DNA from: Mesorhizobium sp. CA8
Lineage (GTDB): Bacteria > Pseudomonadota > Alphaproteobacteria > Rhizobiales > Rhizobiaceae
NCBI RefSeq assembly: GCF_020164955.1
Contig: NZ_JAIUHG010000017.1
Location: 1 to 64,000, forward strand
Direction of reading: 5' to 3'
Length of the DNA: 64,000 nucleotides
The notes beneath the pieces were generated by a model. It saw only the letters and a program-made list of their open reading frames with translations. It was not told where the DNA came from and ran no database searches. This document shows positions 8,175 to 17,784 of the stretch, piece after piece; positions within the stretch are counted from its first letter, which is position 1; each line of letters begins with the position of its first letter. The position numbers and the translations under genes were made by a program.

Positions 8175-9467
8175 TCAAGAAGCACTCCTGCGCAGGGCGT
8201 GGAGGTAGAACCCGTCGGTGCCGCTGAGCGCCGGCGACAGCGAGATACCGCCGCTATCGGCAATGCGCGCGGCTCCTTCATGGCCCGGGAAGCGGCTGTC
8301 CCAGAGCTGGCGGTGATCGACCGGCGCGAAGCCTTCATGGCGTTCGCGGAACGCCGCGACCTGCTCGCCGTTCTCGGCGTCGAACACCGAACAGGTGATG
8401 TAGACCAGCAGGCCGCCCGGCTTGACGAAAGCTTGCGCGGTGTCGAGGATCGCCTGCTGCTCACCCTTGCGGGCATCGAGCTGACGCTCGGTCAGCCGCC
8501 ATTTGGCGTCGGGACGGCGCCGCCAGGTGCCGCTGCCGGTGCAGGGCGCGTCGATCAGCACGAGGTCCATATGCCCGGTGAGTGGTGCAAGCTCCGCCGG
8601 CTTGCTGACGACCTGGACGTTGCGGTTGTGCGAGCGACGGATGCGCTCGAAGATCGGCGCCAGCCGCACCTTTTCCGCGTCATGGGCAAAGAGCTGGCCT
8701 GTATTGCCCATCTCGGCCGACAGCGCCAGCGTCTTGCCGCCGGCGCCGGCGCAATAGTCGAGCACCTGCATGCCGGGCGCAGCCCCCGCGAGCGCCGCGG
8801 CAAGCTGCGAGCCTTCATCCTGCACTTCGAACCAGCCTTTCTGGAAGGCGGGCTCGGCCTGCACGTTCGGATGTCTGCCGTCGCTGTCGATCGGCGGGAT
8901 GCGGATGCCATGCGGCGCGATCGCCGTAGGCGCGGCACCGGTGCCCTGGAGCTCGGCCAGCACCTTGGCGCGATCGGCCTGGAGCGTGTTGACCCTCAGG
9001 TCCAGCGGCGGGCGCTGCGCGAGAGCGGCGCCTTCCTCGACCCAGGCGTCGCCATAGGCCTGCTCGAGCAACGGCGCGCACCAGTCCGGGACGTCGGCGC
9101 GCACAGCATCGGGCGCGTCGCCAAGCCTGCGCTCGGCCGCCGCCTTCAACTCGGACGCGCTGAGCAGCGGCGGCGCGAATTTATCGCCGTCCAGCGCGTC
9201 GTTGAGCGACTGCGCCGTCTGCCCCCACTCCAACAGAAGCGCGCCGAAGCCGATGGCGCGCGGCGTGTCCTCGCCGAACAGCCAGCCGGCCGAGCGCCTG
9301 CGGCGCAGCGCGTCATAGACGATGTTGCCGATCGCCGCGCGATCGCCGCCGCCGGCGAAGCGATGCGACAGGCCCCAGTCGCGCAGTGCGTCGGCCACCG
9401 GCCGGTGCCGCCGGCCGATGTCTTCAAGGACCTCTATGGCCGCCGCCAGCCTTCCGCCCAGTCGCAT
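8175..9467 (-). CDS. RsmB/NOP2-family rRNA (cytosine-C5) methyltransferase
   Basis: The 430-residue protein has an N-terminal NusB-like RNA-binding region (about residues 1-140, with NIVYDALRRRRSAGWLFGE) and a C-terminal SAM-dependent methyltransferase. The SAM-binding motif is DYCAGAGGKTLAL, the Pro-Cys motif is DAPCTGSGTWRRRPD, and the catalytic Cys lies in VYITCSVF. Both cysteines of m5C RNA methyltransferases are present, so it should be active on rRNA in the cytoplasm. It may be RsmB (C967 of 16S rRNA), but paralogues exist in Rhizobiales, so no symbol is given. Upstream 330 bases are gene-free. Confidence 0.88.
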   Translation of the reverse strand: MRLGGRLAAAIEVLEDIGRRHRPVADALRDWGLSHRFAGGGDRAAIGNIVYDALRRRRSAGWLFGEDTPRAIGFGALLLEWGQTAQSLNDALDGDKFAPPLLSASELKAAAERRLGDAPDAVRADVPDWCAPLLEQAYGDAWVEEGAALAQRPPLDLRVNTLQADRAKVLAELQGTGAAPTAIAPHGIRIPPIDSDGRHPNVQAEPAFQKGWFEVQDEGSQLAAALAGAAPGMQVLDYCAGAGGKTLALSAEMGNTGQLFAHDAEKVRLAPIFERIRRSHNRNVQVVSKPAELAPLTGHMDLVLIDAPCTGSGTWRRRPDAKWRLTERQLDARKGEQQAILDTAQAFVKPGGLLVYITCSVFDAENGEQVAAFRERHEGFAPVDHRQLWDSRFPGHEGAARIADSGGISLSPALSGTDGFYLHALRRSAS

Positions 9468-9798
9468 CCCCGTTTTCCGTAGCTGTTACAAATCGGTTCC
9501 AGCCCGCTCATAAAGCCTTTCAGGCCGGGATTGAAACAGTTCCGTTCGGCTTGCCGATGAAAATGATGTTTCAGGACCGGGCGATTTGGCCGAACGGTTT
9601 TTCCACCATGAGCGGCGCAGCCAGGAAACAGAACAATCGAACAGAATATGAAAGACTTCTAATGTTTTGATTGACGTCTGTAAGGAAGCCCACAGGCTTA
9701 ACCTGTCATCTTTCCAAGTGTTGTCCGCAGGAATACTCTTCCGGCAGTGATTCGCGACGCAGGAAACGCGGTTTGGCGGATCCTATGAGGAGAGGGCA
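9468..9798. promoter_or_regulatory. Intergenic region between the RsmB-type gene and aqpZ
   Basis: The two flanking genes diverge, so both promoters should lie here. A TTGACG at 9671-9676 could be a -35 box toward aqpZ but I see no good -10 partner. The sequence GAGGAGAGG just before the aqpZ ATG is a clear ribosome-binding site. Nothing else was recognised. Confidence 0.35.
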
Positions 9799-10476
9799 AT
9801 GAAGACTTATCTGGCAGAAGTTCTCGGCACGTTTTTGTTGGTGTTCATCGGCACCGCCTCCGTGGTCACGGGCGGTTTCGGCGGCGCGCTGCCGCTCGGA
9901 CAGGAAGGCATCGGCCTGGCATTCGGCATCGGCCTGATTGCCGCGGCCTATGCGATCGGCCCGATCTCGGGCGCGCATCTCAATCCGGCGGTGACGCTGG
10001 GCGTGTTCCTGGCGGGACGGATGCCGGCCAAGGACGTCGTCCCCTACTGGATCGCGCAGATCATCGGCGCCATCATCGCCTCGCTGGCGCTGTGGATCAT
10101 CGTTTCCGGCCAGGCCGGCGGCCACACCGGCGGCTTCGGCGCCAATGGCTGGGACGAAACGAAATGGGGCATGAGCTCGGCCTTCCTGTGGGAGCTGATC
10201 GGCACCTTCACCTTCGTCACGGTGATCCTCGGCGTCACCAACGCCAAGCATACCACCGCCTTTGCCGGCCTGGTCATCGGCCTGACGCTGGCGGGCATCC
10301 ACTTCGCCATGATCCCGGTGACCGGTACCTCGGTCAATCCGGCCCGCTCGATCGGCCCGGCGCTGTTTTCGGGTGGTGCTGCGCTCAGCCAGCTCTGGCT
10401 GTTCATCGTCGCGCCGCTGATCGGCGGGGCGGTCGCCGGTGTCGTCGCCAAGGCCGGCATGTTCGAAAAGGACTGA
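9799..10476 (+). CDS. aqpZ: Aquaporin Z-type water channel
   Basis: A 225-residue MIP-family integral membrane protein with six hydrophobic helices and two NPA half-helices: HLNPAVTLG (first) and SVNPARSIGP (second). The Arg after the second NPA forms the selectivity filter; with the His in the fifth helix (AGIHFAM) and the Phe in the first it is water-selective, as in AqpZ rather than glycerol facilitators. It sits in the inner membrane and lets water equilibrate. It stands alone, with its own ribosome-binding site and a strong hairpin terminator after the stop. Confidence 0.95.
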   Translation: MKTYLAEVLGTFLLVFIGTASVVTGGFGGALPLGQEGIGLAFGIGLIAAAYAIGPISGAHLNPAVTLGVFLAGRMPAKDVVPYWIAQIIGAIIASLALWIIVSGQAGGHTGGFGANGWDETKWGMSSAFLWELIGTFTFVTVILGVTNAKHTTAFAGLVIGLTLAGIHFAMIPVTGTSVNPARSIGPALFSGGAALSQLWLFIVAPLIGGAVAGVVAKAGMFEKD

Positions 10477-10495
10477 CCGCAGTTCGATGAAAGTG

Positions 10496-10524
10496 AAAGG
10501 CGCGGGCATGACCCCGCGCCTTTT
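10496..10524. terminator. Rho-independent terminator between convergent aqpZ and katG
   Basis: An 11-bp perfect stem (10496-10506 with 10513-10523) and a six-base loop are followed by T residues on the plus strand; the stem starts with AAA, so it can also serve the opposite strand. The gap between the two stop codons is only about 66 bases. Confidence 0.85.
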
Positions 10525-10542
10525 GCTTGGGAGGTTACGACC

Positions 10543-12750
10543 TTATTTCGCGATGTCGAAGCGGTCGGCGTTCATCACCTTCGTCCAGGCCTTGACGAAA
10601 TTCTTGACGAACTTGGCCTTGGCGTCGGCCGAGGCGTAGACTTCTGAAAGCGCGCGCAGCTGCGCGTGCGAGCCGAAGATCAAGTCGGCACGGGTGCCGG
10701 TCCACTTCACCTCTTTGGTCTTGCGGTCGCGCGCTTCGTAGACCTCGTCCGAACCGGGCTCGGAGCCGGCCGCCGGGTCCCAGACGGTCGCCATCGAGAG
10801 CAGGTTGACAAAGAAGTCGTTGGTGAGCGTGCCCGGCCTGTCGGTGAAGACGCCGTGCTTCGAGCCGCCGGCATTGGCGCCGAGCACGCGCAAGCCGCCG
10901 ACAAGCACCGTCATCTCCGGCGCCGTCAGCGTCAGCAACTGGGCGCGATCAACCAGCATCGCTTCGACCGACATCGGCAACGTACCGCGGGCATAGTTGC
11001 GGAAGCCGTCGACCTTCGGCTCCAGCGCCGCGAAGGAGGCGACGTCCGTCTGCTCTTGCGAAGCATCCATGCGGCCCGGCGTGAAGGGCACCTTGACCTC
11101 GTTGCCGCCGTCCTTCGCCGCCTTCTCGACCGCGGCGACGCCGCCAAGCACGATCAGATCGGCGAGCGAGACCTTCTTGTCGCCGGTCTGGGCTGCGTTG
11201 AACTCCTTCTGGATGGCTTCCAGCTTGGCCAGCACCTTGGCGAGCTGGGCCGGCTCGTTGACCTCCCAATCCTTCTGGGGCGCCAGACGGATGCGGCCGC
11301 CATTGGCGCCGCCGCGCTTGTCCGAGCCGCGGAAGGTCGAGGCCGAGGCCCAGGCGGTCGAGACCAGCTCCGACACCGACAGGCCGGAGGCCAGGATCTT
11401 GGCCTTGAGCGCAGCGATGTCGGACTCGCTTACCAGCTCATGGTCGATGGCCGGGATCGGATCCTGCCAGATCAGCTCTTCCTTGGGCACGAGCGGGCCG
11501 AGATAGCGCACGACCGGGCCCATGTCGCGATGAGTGAGCTTGAACCAGGCGCGGGCGAAGGCGTCGGCGAACTGGTCCGGGTTCTGGTGGAAGCGGCGCG
11601 AGATCTTCTCGTAGGCCGGGTCGAAACGCAGCGCGAGGTCGGTGGTGAGCATGGCCGGCGCGCGACGCTTGGAGGGATTGTGGGCGTCCGGAACGGTACC
11701 GGCGCCGGCGCCGCCTTTCGGCGTCCACTGATGGGCGCCGGCCGGGCTCTTCGTCAGCTCCCATTCATAGTTGAAGAGATTGTCGAAGAAATTGTTGCTC
11801 CATTTGGTCGGCGTCGTCGTCCAGGTGACCTCGAGGCCCGAGGTGATGGCGTCGCCGGCAATGCCGGAGGCATATTTGCTCGACCAGCCGAGGCCCTGCG
11901 CTTCGATGCCGGCGCCTTCCGGCTCGGCGCCCACCAGCGAGGCGTCGCCGGCGCCATGCGTCTTGCCGAAGGTGTGGCCGCCAGCGATCAGTGCCACGGT
12001 TTCCTCGTCGTTCATGGCCATGCGGCCGAAGGTCTCGCGGATGTCGCGCGCGGCGGCGACCGGATCCGGCTTGCCGTTCGGGCCTTCCGGGTTGACGTAG
12101 ATCAGGCCCATCTGGACGGCGCCGAGATGGCCGCGAAGCTCACGGTCGCCAGAATAGCGCTCGTCGCCGAGCCACTTGGTTTCGGAGCCCCAATCCACGT
12201 CCTGCTCCGGCTCCCACACATCGGCGCGGCCACCGGCAAAGCCGAAGGTCTTGAAGCCCATCGATTCCAGCGCGACGTTGCCGGTGAGGATCAGAAGGTC
12301 GGCCCAGGAGATCTTGCGGCCGTATTTCTGCTTGACCGGCCACAGCAGCCGGCGCGCCTTGTCGAGGTTGGCGTTGTCCGGCCAGCTGTTCAGCGGCGCG
12401 AAGCGCTGCTGACCGGCGCCGGCGCCGCCGCGGCCGTCGCCGATGCGATAGGTGCCGGCGCTGTGCCAGGCCATGCGGATGAAGAGCGGCCCGTAATGGC
12501 CGAAGTCGGCCGGCCACCAGTCCTGCGAATCCGTCATGACCTTGTGCAGGTCTGCGATCACCGCATCGAGGTCGAGGCTCGCGAACTCCTTGGCGTAGTC
12601 GAAATCTTCGTCCATCGGGTCCGAGAGGTTCGATTGCTGATGCAGGACAGCAAGGTCGAGCTGGTTCGGCCACCAGTCACGGTTGCTCCGTCTGGATCCG
12701 TGCGCCACCGGGCATTTGCCAGCGCTATTGTCGTCGGTTTTCGCGTCCAT
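10543..12750 (-). CDS. katG: Catalase-peroxidase
   Basis: A 735-residue bifunctional haem catalase-peroxidase from the ATG at 12748-12750 (MDAKTDDNSAGKCPVAHG), preferred over a longer frame with an unrelated leader. The distal site RMAWHSAGTYR supplies Arg, Trp and His; HTFGKTHGAG supplies the proximal His. The Tyr in LIYVNPEGPNG and Met in RMAMNDEE complete the Trp-Tyr-Met cross-link needed for catalase activity. The C-terminal duplicate domain is present. It detoxifies H2O2 in the cytoplasm. It is transcribed divergently from an OxyR-type regulator, which very probably activates it. The intervening region has three TGCCG(A/T)GGTT repeats at 12767, 12778 and 12794. Confidence 0.98.
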   Translation of the reverse strand: MDAKTDDNSAGKCPVAHGSRRSNRDWWPNQLDLAVLHQQSNLSDPMDEDFDYAKEFASLDLDAVIADLHKVMTDSQDWWPADFGHYGPLFIRMAWHSAGTYRIGDGRGGAGAGQQRFAPLNSWPDNANLDKARRLLWPVKQKYGRKISWADLLILTGNVALESMGFKTFGFAGGRADVWEPEQDVDWGSETKWLGDERYSGDRELRGHLGAVQMGLIYVNPEGPNGKPDPVAAARDIRETFGRMAMNDEETVALIAGGHTFGKTHGAGDASLVGAEPEGAGIEAQGLGWSSKYASGIAGDAITSGLEVTWTTTPTKWSNNFFDNLFNYEWELTKSPAGAHQWTPKGGAGAGTVPDAHNPSKRRAPAMLTTDLALRFDPAYEKISRRFHQNPDQFADAFARAWFKLTHRDMGPVVRYLGPLVPKEELIWQDPIPAIDHELVSESDIAALKAKILASGLSVSELVSTAWASASTFRGSDKRGGANGGRIRLAPQKDWEVNEPAQLAKVLAKLEAIQKEFNAAQTGDKKVSLADLIVLGGVAAVEKAAKDGGNEVKVPFTPGRMDASQEQTDVASFAALEPKVDGFRNYARGTLPMSVEAMLVDRAQLLTLTAPEMTVLVGGLRVLGANAGGSKHGVFTDRPGTLTNDFFVNLLSMATVWDPAAGSEPGSDEVYEARDRKTKEVKWTGTRADLIFGSHAQLRALSEVYASADAKAKFVKNFVKAWTKVMNADRFDIAK

Positions 12751-12923
12751 CTTAGTCTCCCGATTCTGCCGAGGTTTTGCCGTGGTTGCATTTTGCCGAG
12801 GTTGATTTTTCCCGAAATTTCGGGGGCAGCCGCTGGCCACGCCAACCTGGAATGATTCCAGACTAGGCCGGCCTGCCGATAAAGACAAATTGCCTTTCCT
12901 GTTTCGTTTGATAGGATTTTCTT
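12751..12923. promoter_or_regulatory. katG-oxyR divergent promoter region with short repeats
   Basis: TGCCGAGGTT occurs at 12767-12776 and 12794-12803, with a one-base variant TGCCGTGGTT at 12778-12787. Close to the regulator start, ATAG-N7-TTAT at about 12911-12925 partly resembles an OxyR half-site arrangement (ATAG-N7-CTAT). The region probably contains the regulator's own site and the katG promoter. Confidence 0.45.
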
Positions 12924-13832
12924 ATGATTGGCCTCACCGTCCGGCAAATGCAGTATTTCGACGCGCTGGCGCAGACGCTGCATTTCGGCCGCGCGGCGAA
13001 GCTTGCCGGCGTCAGTCAGCCGGCCCTTTCCGCGCAGATCGCCGAGATGGAAGGGCGCCTGAACTGCCTGTTGTTCGAGCGCGGCGGCAAGGCGGTGCGC
13101 ATGACCGACGAGGCGCTTGCCCTGCAGCCGCGAATCGAGCGCATTCTGGCCGATATACGTGACGTCGAGACGACTGCCCGGCGCGGCCGCCCGACCATGC
13201 AAGGACGCTTCCGGCTGGGCATCATTCCGACGGTCGCGCCCTATCTCCTGCCGCATGTGCTCCCGGAGCTGAAAAGGCACTATCCTTTCCTGCAGCTCGA
13301 ATTGCGCGAGGCGGTGACCGCGTCGCTGGTCGAGGACGCGGCCACCGGCCGGCTCGACGCCTTCATCGCGGCCTTGCCGCTCGATCAGCCGGCGATCGTC
13401 ACCGAAGCGCTTTTCCCCGACCGCTTCTTCCTCGCCGTTCCCGCCGGAGATCCGGCCTTCGCCTCACCGCCGGTGCCGCCCGAAAGCCCGGCGCTGGAGC
13501 GGCTGATGCTTCTGGAGGAAGGCCACTGCCTGCGCGAGCAGGCCCTGGCCATCTGCGGCAATGTGCGGCCGGTGGCGATGGCAAGCTATGGCGCGACAAG
13601 CCTGACGACGCTCCTGCAGATGGTGGCGCATGGGCTCGGCGTCACGCTGGTGCCGGAAATGGCGACAAGTGCGGCCGGCGTCATGCCGGATCTGAGGATC
13701 GTGCCGTTCCAAGAGCCGATGCCGCAGCGCATGATCTGCATGGCCTGGCGCCGCAACAAGGTAAGGCAGGACGAGTGCGTTGAACTGGCGCGGATCATAC
13801 GCAGGCTGGACCGTGCGGTGCTTGCGGCGTGA
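12924..13832 (+). CDS. oxyR: LysR-type hydrogen-peroxide sensor, OxyR-like
   Basis: A 302-residue LysR-family activator: N-terminal winged HTH (residues 1-60, MQYFDALAQTLHFGRAAKLA, then VSQPALSAQIAEMEGRL) and a C-terminal effector domain. The redox pair of OxyR is recognisable: Cys in EEGHCLREQALAICG gives two cysteines nine residues apart, as in E. coli OxyR (Cys199 and Cys208). Its divergent position next to katG is the classic arrangement for peroxide-induced katG expression. The start follows a GATAGG stretch that may be part of its binding site. Confidence 0.93.
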   Translation: MIGLTVRQMQYFDALAQTLHFGRAAKLAGVSQPALSAQIAEMEGRLNCLLFERGGKAVRMTDEALALQPRIERILADIRDVETTARRGRPTMQGRFRLGIIPTVAPYLLPHVLPELKRHYPFLQLELREAVTASLVEDAATGRLDAFIAALPLDQPAIVTEALFPDRFFLAVPAGDPAFASPPVPPESPALERLMLLEEGHCLREQALAICGNVRPVAMASYGATSLTTLLQMVAHGLGVTLVPEMATSAAGVMPDLRIVPFQEPMPQRMICMAWRRNKVRQDECVELARIIRRLDRAVLAA

Positions 13833-14029
13833 CTGTCAGAGATAATTTAAGAGTCGCCTTGGATCGCCCGATCGTTCGCAGGCGCCATGGTCTCGCGCGC
13901 CTCCCGTTTTAGCACTTTCTCAGCACCAAACACTTTGTAGGGCAACGTATTTTGTACCGAGATCCGTTGCAGAACGACGAATGTTTACGTCCCCTTGGCT
14001 TGCGAAGAAGCGTCAGGTAATAGACGAGA

Positions 14030-15580
14030 ATGTTCTTCACCGTTGCAAATAACTTCACTGAGGTGCCCACCGAAGCGTATGACGCAGCATTTCTCGTCGT
14101 AGACAATTGGGATGACTGGTTCAGCTATCGAACCATGTTCACCCTTTGGGTATTTGATGAGCAAGGAACCCGACATCGGGTTGGCTCTGTAAAAATTGGT
14201 CAAGATGGTTTGCGACCGTCAGGGGCAGTGGGCCCAGGTGCTCGCTCGCCGGAATTAGATAACACTTTCGATAGCCTTGACGATCGGTTCTTCTCGCTGG
14301 GGCAAGACGAGAACTACTATGAAACTCTGAATAGCTTGTCTATCTCTCAGCGAGATCTGGTACTTCTAGGCTTGCGCGATTGTGCGTTTGACTTGGATAT
14401 TTTCAACTCAGCTCGTAACCAACAGGTTATGCAACGCTCGTTGCTCGTAGCGTTGACACACGTAATATTCGTGGCCGCTTAAATAGACTCTCTCGCGGAG
14501 ATGCCACGCTAACAGAATTTAACTTTGAATATCAATTTCCCTATATAGGTGACGACGTTACCCCACCGTCATCGGGTTTAACATTATACCTGAGACGGAG
14601 CCACCGACAAATGTCCACGTTCTTATTGGGCGCAATGGTGTTGGCAAGACTCGATGCATGCGAGGGATCGCGACCGCATTGCTTGATCGAAAACTGGAAG
14701 AAGACGATGAGTCAATCGGTGATATTGCTGTCGTCGCCGCTGAGGGGGAGGAATGGTCTTTCTCGGGCTTAGTTATGATTTCATTCAGTGCATTCGATGA
14801 CTTTGATCTTCGCCCGCTTGCGAATGACTTGATCCGCTCAAGTCAGGTTGGCCTCCTCCAATGGCAAACCGACGAAAACGATACAGAGTTCATGACGCGA
14901 AAAACTCCAGCTGATCTCGCGATGGACTTTCAAGAGAGCTTTGCCTCCTGCCGTCAGGGACTACGATCAATGCGCTGGCGCGCAGCGGTAGAAACGCTTG
15001 AAACAGACGATCTTTTTGCCGAGGGAAACGTTGCGACGCTCCTGGATTTGGACGATGAAAATTGGGGCGAAGAGGCAGTTCTATTATACAAAAGACTGAG
15101 CTCGGCCATGCGATCGTGCTACTCACTATAACTCGCTTGGTCGAGCTCGTAGATGAGCGAACACTTGTACTACTCGACGAACCGGAGGGTCACCTTCACC
15201 CGCCTTTGCTATCTGCTTTTATCCGCGCGTTATCTGACCTTTTAGTTAAGCGAAACGGAGTAGCCATAGTTGCCACTCACTCCCCGGTAGTTCTGCAAGA
15301 AGTGCCGCAGTCTTGCGCATGGAAACTCCGTCGTTCCGGGCGCGTTTCGGTGGCTGAGCGCCCATCAATCGAGACCTTTGGCGAAAATGTTGGCATTCTG
15401 ACACGCGAAGTGTTTGGATTCGAGGTTACGAAATCTGGCTTTCACCAGATGCTTGACTCTGCAGTTAACCAACGAGGTCTTGGGTATGATGCAGTCTTAG
15501 AACATTTTGGAGGGCAACTCGGCGCCGAGGCGCGGGCGATAGTCCAGGCCCTCGTAGCCGAGCGCGACGCCGGAATATAG
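14030..15580 (+). pseudogene. AAA/ABC-type ATPase of a Septu-like pair, three frameshifts
   Basis: Four successive reading-frame segments rebuild one protein of about 517 residues. It starts MFFTVANNFTEVPTEAYDA (14030). The frame moves near 14455 (into RGRLNRLSRGDATLTEFNF), near 14565 (into VLIGRNGVGKTRCMRG, the Walker A), and near 15105, where a missing G splits the signature region KRLSSGHAIVL. The last segment holds Walker B, TLVLLDEPEGHLHPP, and the His switch VATHSP. This is a single-chain OLD/PtuA-like ATPase. The next gene, seven bases on, is an HNH nuclease, as in Septu defence pairs. GC content is visibly lower than in flanking genes, which suggests transfer. As written the ATPase is inactive. 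Confidence 0.8.
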
Positions 15581-15586
15581 CAATCT

Positions 15587-16420
15587 ATGCGTCGACTCAT
15601 ACTTCCTGCATATTCAGCTCGCAATGTCGTCAATCAATGCGCCAAGAGCATCCAGGATAAAGACCTCTCAGCTCGCCTTGAACACATCGGTGAGCAAATT
15701 GAAAAAGCCGAGATAACTTATAAGCAACATGGAACAGCCGAGACGCTTTTCACCATAGCTCAGTCAACCAGCGTTGGGGCTGTGACTATAGAAGATATGA
15801 AGCGGGTATATAAAGGGACCTTTGTGAAGAGCAAAGGCACGCGCTACATCTATGATGCTATCAAAAAGCTTCCACCAAATGATATCTGTCCTATGTGCGG
15901 TCAACGAACGGTGAGGACACTCGATCACTACCTCGCACAATCGCATCATGCCGCATTCGTGATCACGCCTGCGAATTTGGTCCCCGCTTGCGGGGACTGC
16001 AACAAGGCGAAGCTTGATGCGCAGCCTACGGGCGCGGACCAGCAAACGCTGCATCCTTATTTCGACAACGTGGATGATGAACTTTGGCTTTGTGCAATTG
16101 TTGAAGAACGCAGCCCTGCCGCGCTTCTGTACACGCCCGATCCGCCGCCTCATTGGCCAGAGACGATGAAAAAGCGACTGCGTTTACATTTCCAGAAATT
16201 TGGATTGGGCGCTTTGTATGCCTCACACTCTGCCGTGGAACTTACAAACATTCGATACGGACTGCAGCGTATCGCAGAGCGCGGTACAACGGATGATATT
16301 CGAGCCGAGCTTATACGGCGGGCGGAAAGTAGCTGGGCAGCTAACATTAATTCCTGGCAAACCGCGATGTATATTGCGCTGGCCAATTCGGACTGGTTTT
16401 GCGGGGGCGGATACGGATAA
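15587..16420 (+). CDS. HNH endonuclease, PtuB-like partner of the upstream ATPase
   Basis: The 277-residue protein is intact. Residues about 100-142 form a zinc-stabilised HNH (treble-clef) nuclease: CPMC (101-104), LDH (112-114, catalytic His), then PANLVPACGDCNKAK with the second Cys pair (135 and 138). The N-terminal 90 residues are helical and may contact the ATPase; the C-terminal part is unknown. In Septu-type systems an ATPase senses infection and the HNH protein cleaves DNA or other nucleic acid. It follows the ATPase stop by six bases, so it would be translated from the same mRNA. The start context is weak, and MRRLILPAYSARNVV is the first ATG in frame. Confidence 0.8.
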   Translation: MRRLILPAYSARNVVNQCAKSIQDKDLSARLEHIGEQIEKAEITYKQHGTAETLFTIAQSTSVGAVTIEDMKRVYKGTFVKSKGTRYIYDAIKKLPPNDICPMCGQRTVRTLDHYLAQSHHAAFVITPANLVPACGDCNKAKLDAQPTGADQQTLHPYFDNVDDELWLCAIVEERSPAALLYTPDPPPHWPETMKKRLRLHFQKFGLGALYASHSAVELTNIRYGLQRIAERGTTDDIRAELIRRAESSWAANINSWQTAMYIALANSDWFCGGGYG

Positions 16421-16596
16421 GTCCATGCCGCCCATTGGGGCCAATAGAGAAATCTTTTCATCTCGGACGAATAAACGTCTTCGCCGCCGCGGATGGCGAG
16501 TCTTGGCGCGGAAGCGGTCGGGCATGCGGAGTGGACGGCGATAGCAAGGATGGCTTGTGGACCGCTACCCGCCACTCATCCGATCGCGGCCAGTTC

Positions 16597-17700
16597 TCAC
16601 GGCACAAAGATCAGAAACACATAGGTGAAAAACACCACGACATGGACCATGCCGGTCAGGAACGTCGTTCTTTCGGTGCTGAAGCTGACGCTGCAGATGA
16701 AAAGCGCCAGCACCAGAAGCACGGCATCGGACGCCGGGAGCCCCAGGGTCAGCCCCCTGCCCGTCAGCAGGCTGGCGGCCGCGACCGCCGGTATTGTCAA
16801 ACCGATCGTGGCGCAGGCTGAGCCCATCGCGACGTTCAGGCTGCGCTGCAGCTCATTCTTGAAGGCGGCGCGGATCGCCGAGATCGCCTCCGGCATCAAA
16901 ACCAGTGCCGCGATCATTGCTCCCACGATGCTGTCGGCCTGGGTCACCTTATAGGCCGCGAGCGCATCCTCCACGCTCGCGGCGACCTGCTCGGCGAGCA
17001 GGACAATGCCGATGAGCCCGCTCAACAGCAGCAGGGCGCTGACGAAAATGCTTTTGTGGGAGGCGGTCCGCATCGGAGCGTCGTGCGCCTGCCCCTGGAC
17101 GAAGTCCTCCCGGTGCCGGACGGTCTGGGCAAACACGAAGCTCGCATAGAGCAACACCGAGAGGACGCTGACGAAACCAAGCTGAGCCGCCGAAAACGTG
17201 CCGGGATCCGTAGCCTGGGTGTAGGTCGGAAGAATGAGCGTCATCACGGTCAGCGCGATCAGAACCGACAGGTATGCGTTGGTGCCTTGCCGGAGGATCG
17301 CCTGCTTGCGGTAGCGCCAGCCGCCAAGCGTGAGACAGATGCCGACGACGCCGGTGGAGGTGATCATGACCGTCGAGAAAACGGACTCCCGCGCCAGCGT
17401 CGGGTTGTTTTCTCCATGCAGCATCATGGAGACGATGATCGACACTTCGATTGCCGTCACCGCAAAAGTCAGCACCAAAGTTCCATAGGGCTCGCCCACG
17501 CGCAAGGCGACTGCCTCGGCGTGGTCGAGCACGACGAAAATGGTGGTGAACATGATGGCGCTCGACAGCGCTCCGACGAGGATCCTGGTATTCAGCGATC
17601 CTTCGTCGACCGAAAGACCGCTGGCCCTGACCGCGAGAGCCATCGCGAGCGCAACCAGCGGCATCGTGTAGGAAACCACCGATCGCCCGTAACCAGTCAT
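16597..17700 (-). CDS. Calcium/cation:proton antiporter (ChaA/y4hA-like)
   Basis: A 367-residue polytopic membrane protein with about 11 hydrophobic segments, of the Ca2+/cation antiporter superfamily. The two inverted alpha repeats are evident: GEPYGTLVLTFAVTAIEVS in the first half and IVGAMIAALVLMPEAIS in the second, each with the Glu that binds the cation. The family includes E. coli ChaA and the rhizobial protein y4hA. It would extrude Ca2+ or Na+/K+ from the cytoplasm in exchange for protons. It stands alone; a second in-frame ATG (MPLVALAMALAVR) is also possible as start. Confidence 0.85.
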   Translation of the reverse strand: MTGYGRSVVSYTMPLVALAMALAVRASGLSVDEGSLNTRILVGALSSAIMFTTIFVVLDHAEAVALRVGEPYGTLVLTFAVTAIEVSIIVSMMLHGENNPTLARESVFSTVMITSTGVVGICLTLGGWRYRKQAILRQGTNAYLSVLIALTVMTLILPTYTQATDPGTFSAAQLGFVSVLSVLLYASFVFAQTVRHREDFVQGQAHDAPMRTASHKSIFVSALLLLSGLIGIVLLAEQVAASVEDALAAYKVTQADSIVGAMIAALVLMPEAISAIRAAFKNELQRSLNVAMGSACATIGLTIPAVAAASLLTGRGLTLGLPASDAVLLVLALFICSVSFSTERTTFLTGMVHVVVFFTYVFLIFVP

Positions 17701-17784
17701 CGAAGCCCCCGAACGCCAGGCGTTTGCGCGAGCTTAGCGGAAAAACGCGTGGGGAGCACCTCTCATGGGCATCCTTGCAGCATT

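Noticed and set aside
11860..11920. Apparent loss of the Met of the KatG Trp-Tyr-Met adduct, since EAQGLGW stands where another KatG has a Met
   Set aside because: The adduct Met is 26 residues after the Tyr and is present in RMAMNDEE; the catalase site is complete.
10666..12855. Open frame of 729 codons opposite katG
   Set aside because: Antisense shadow; katG is unambiguous.
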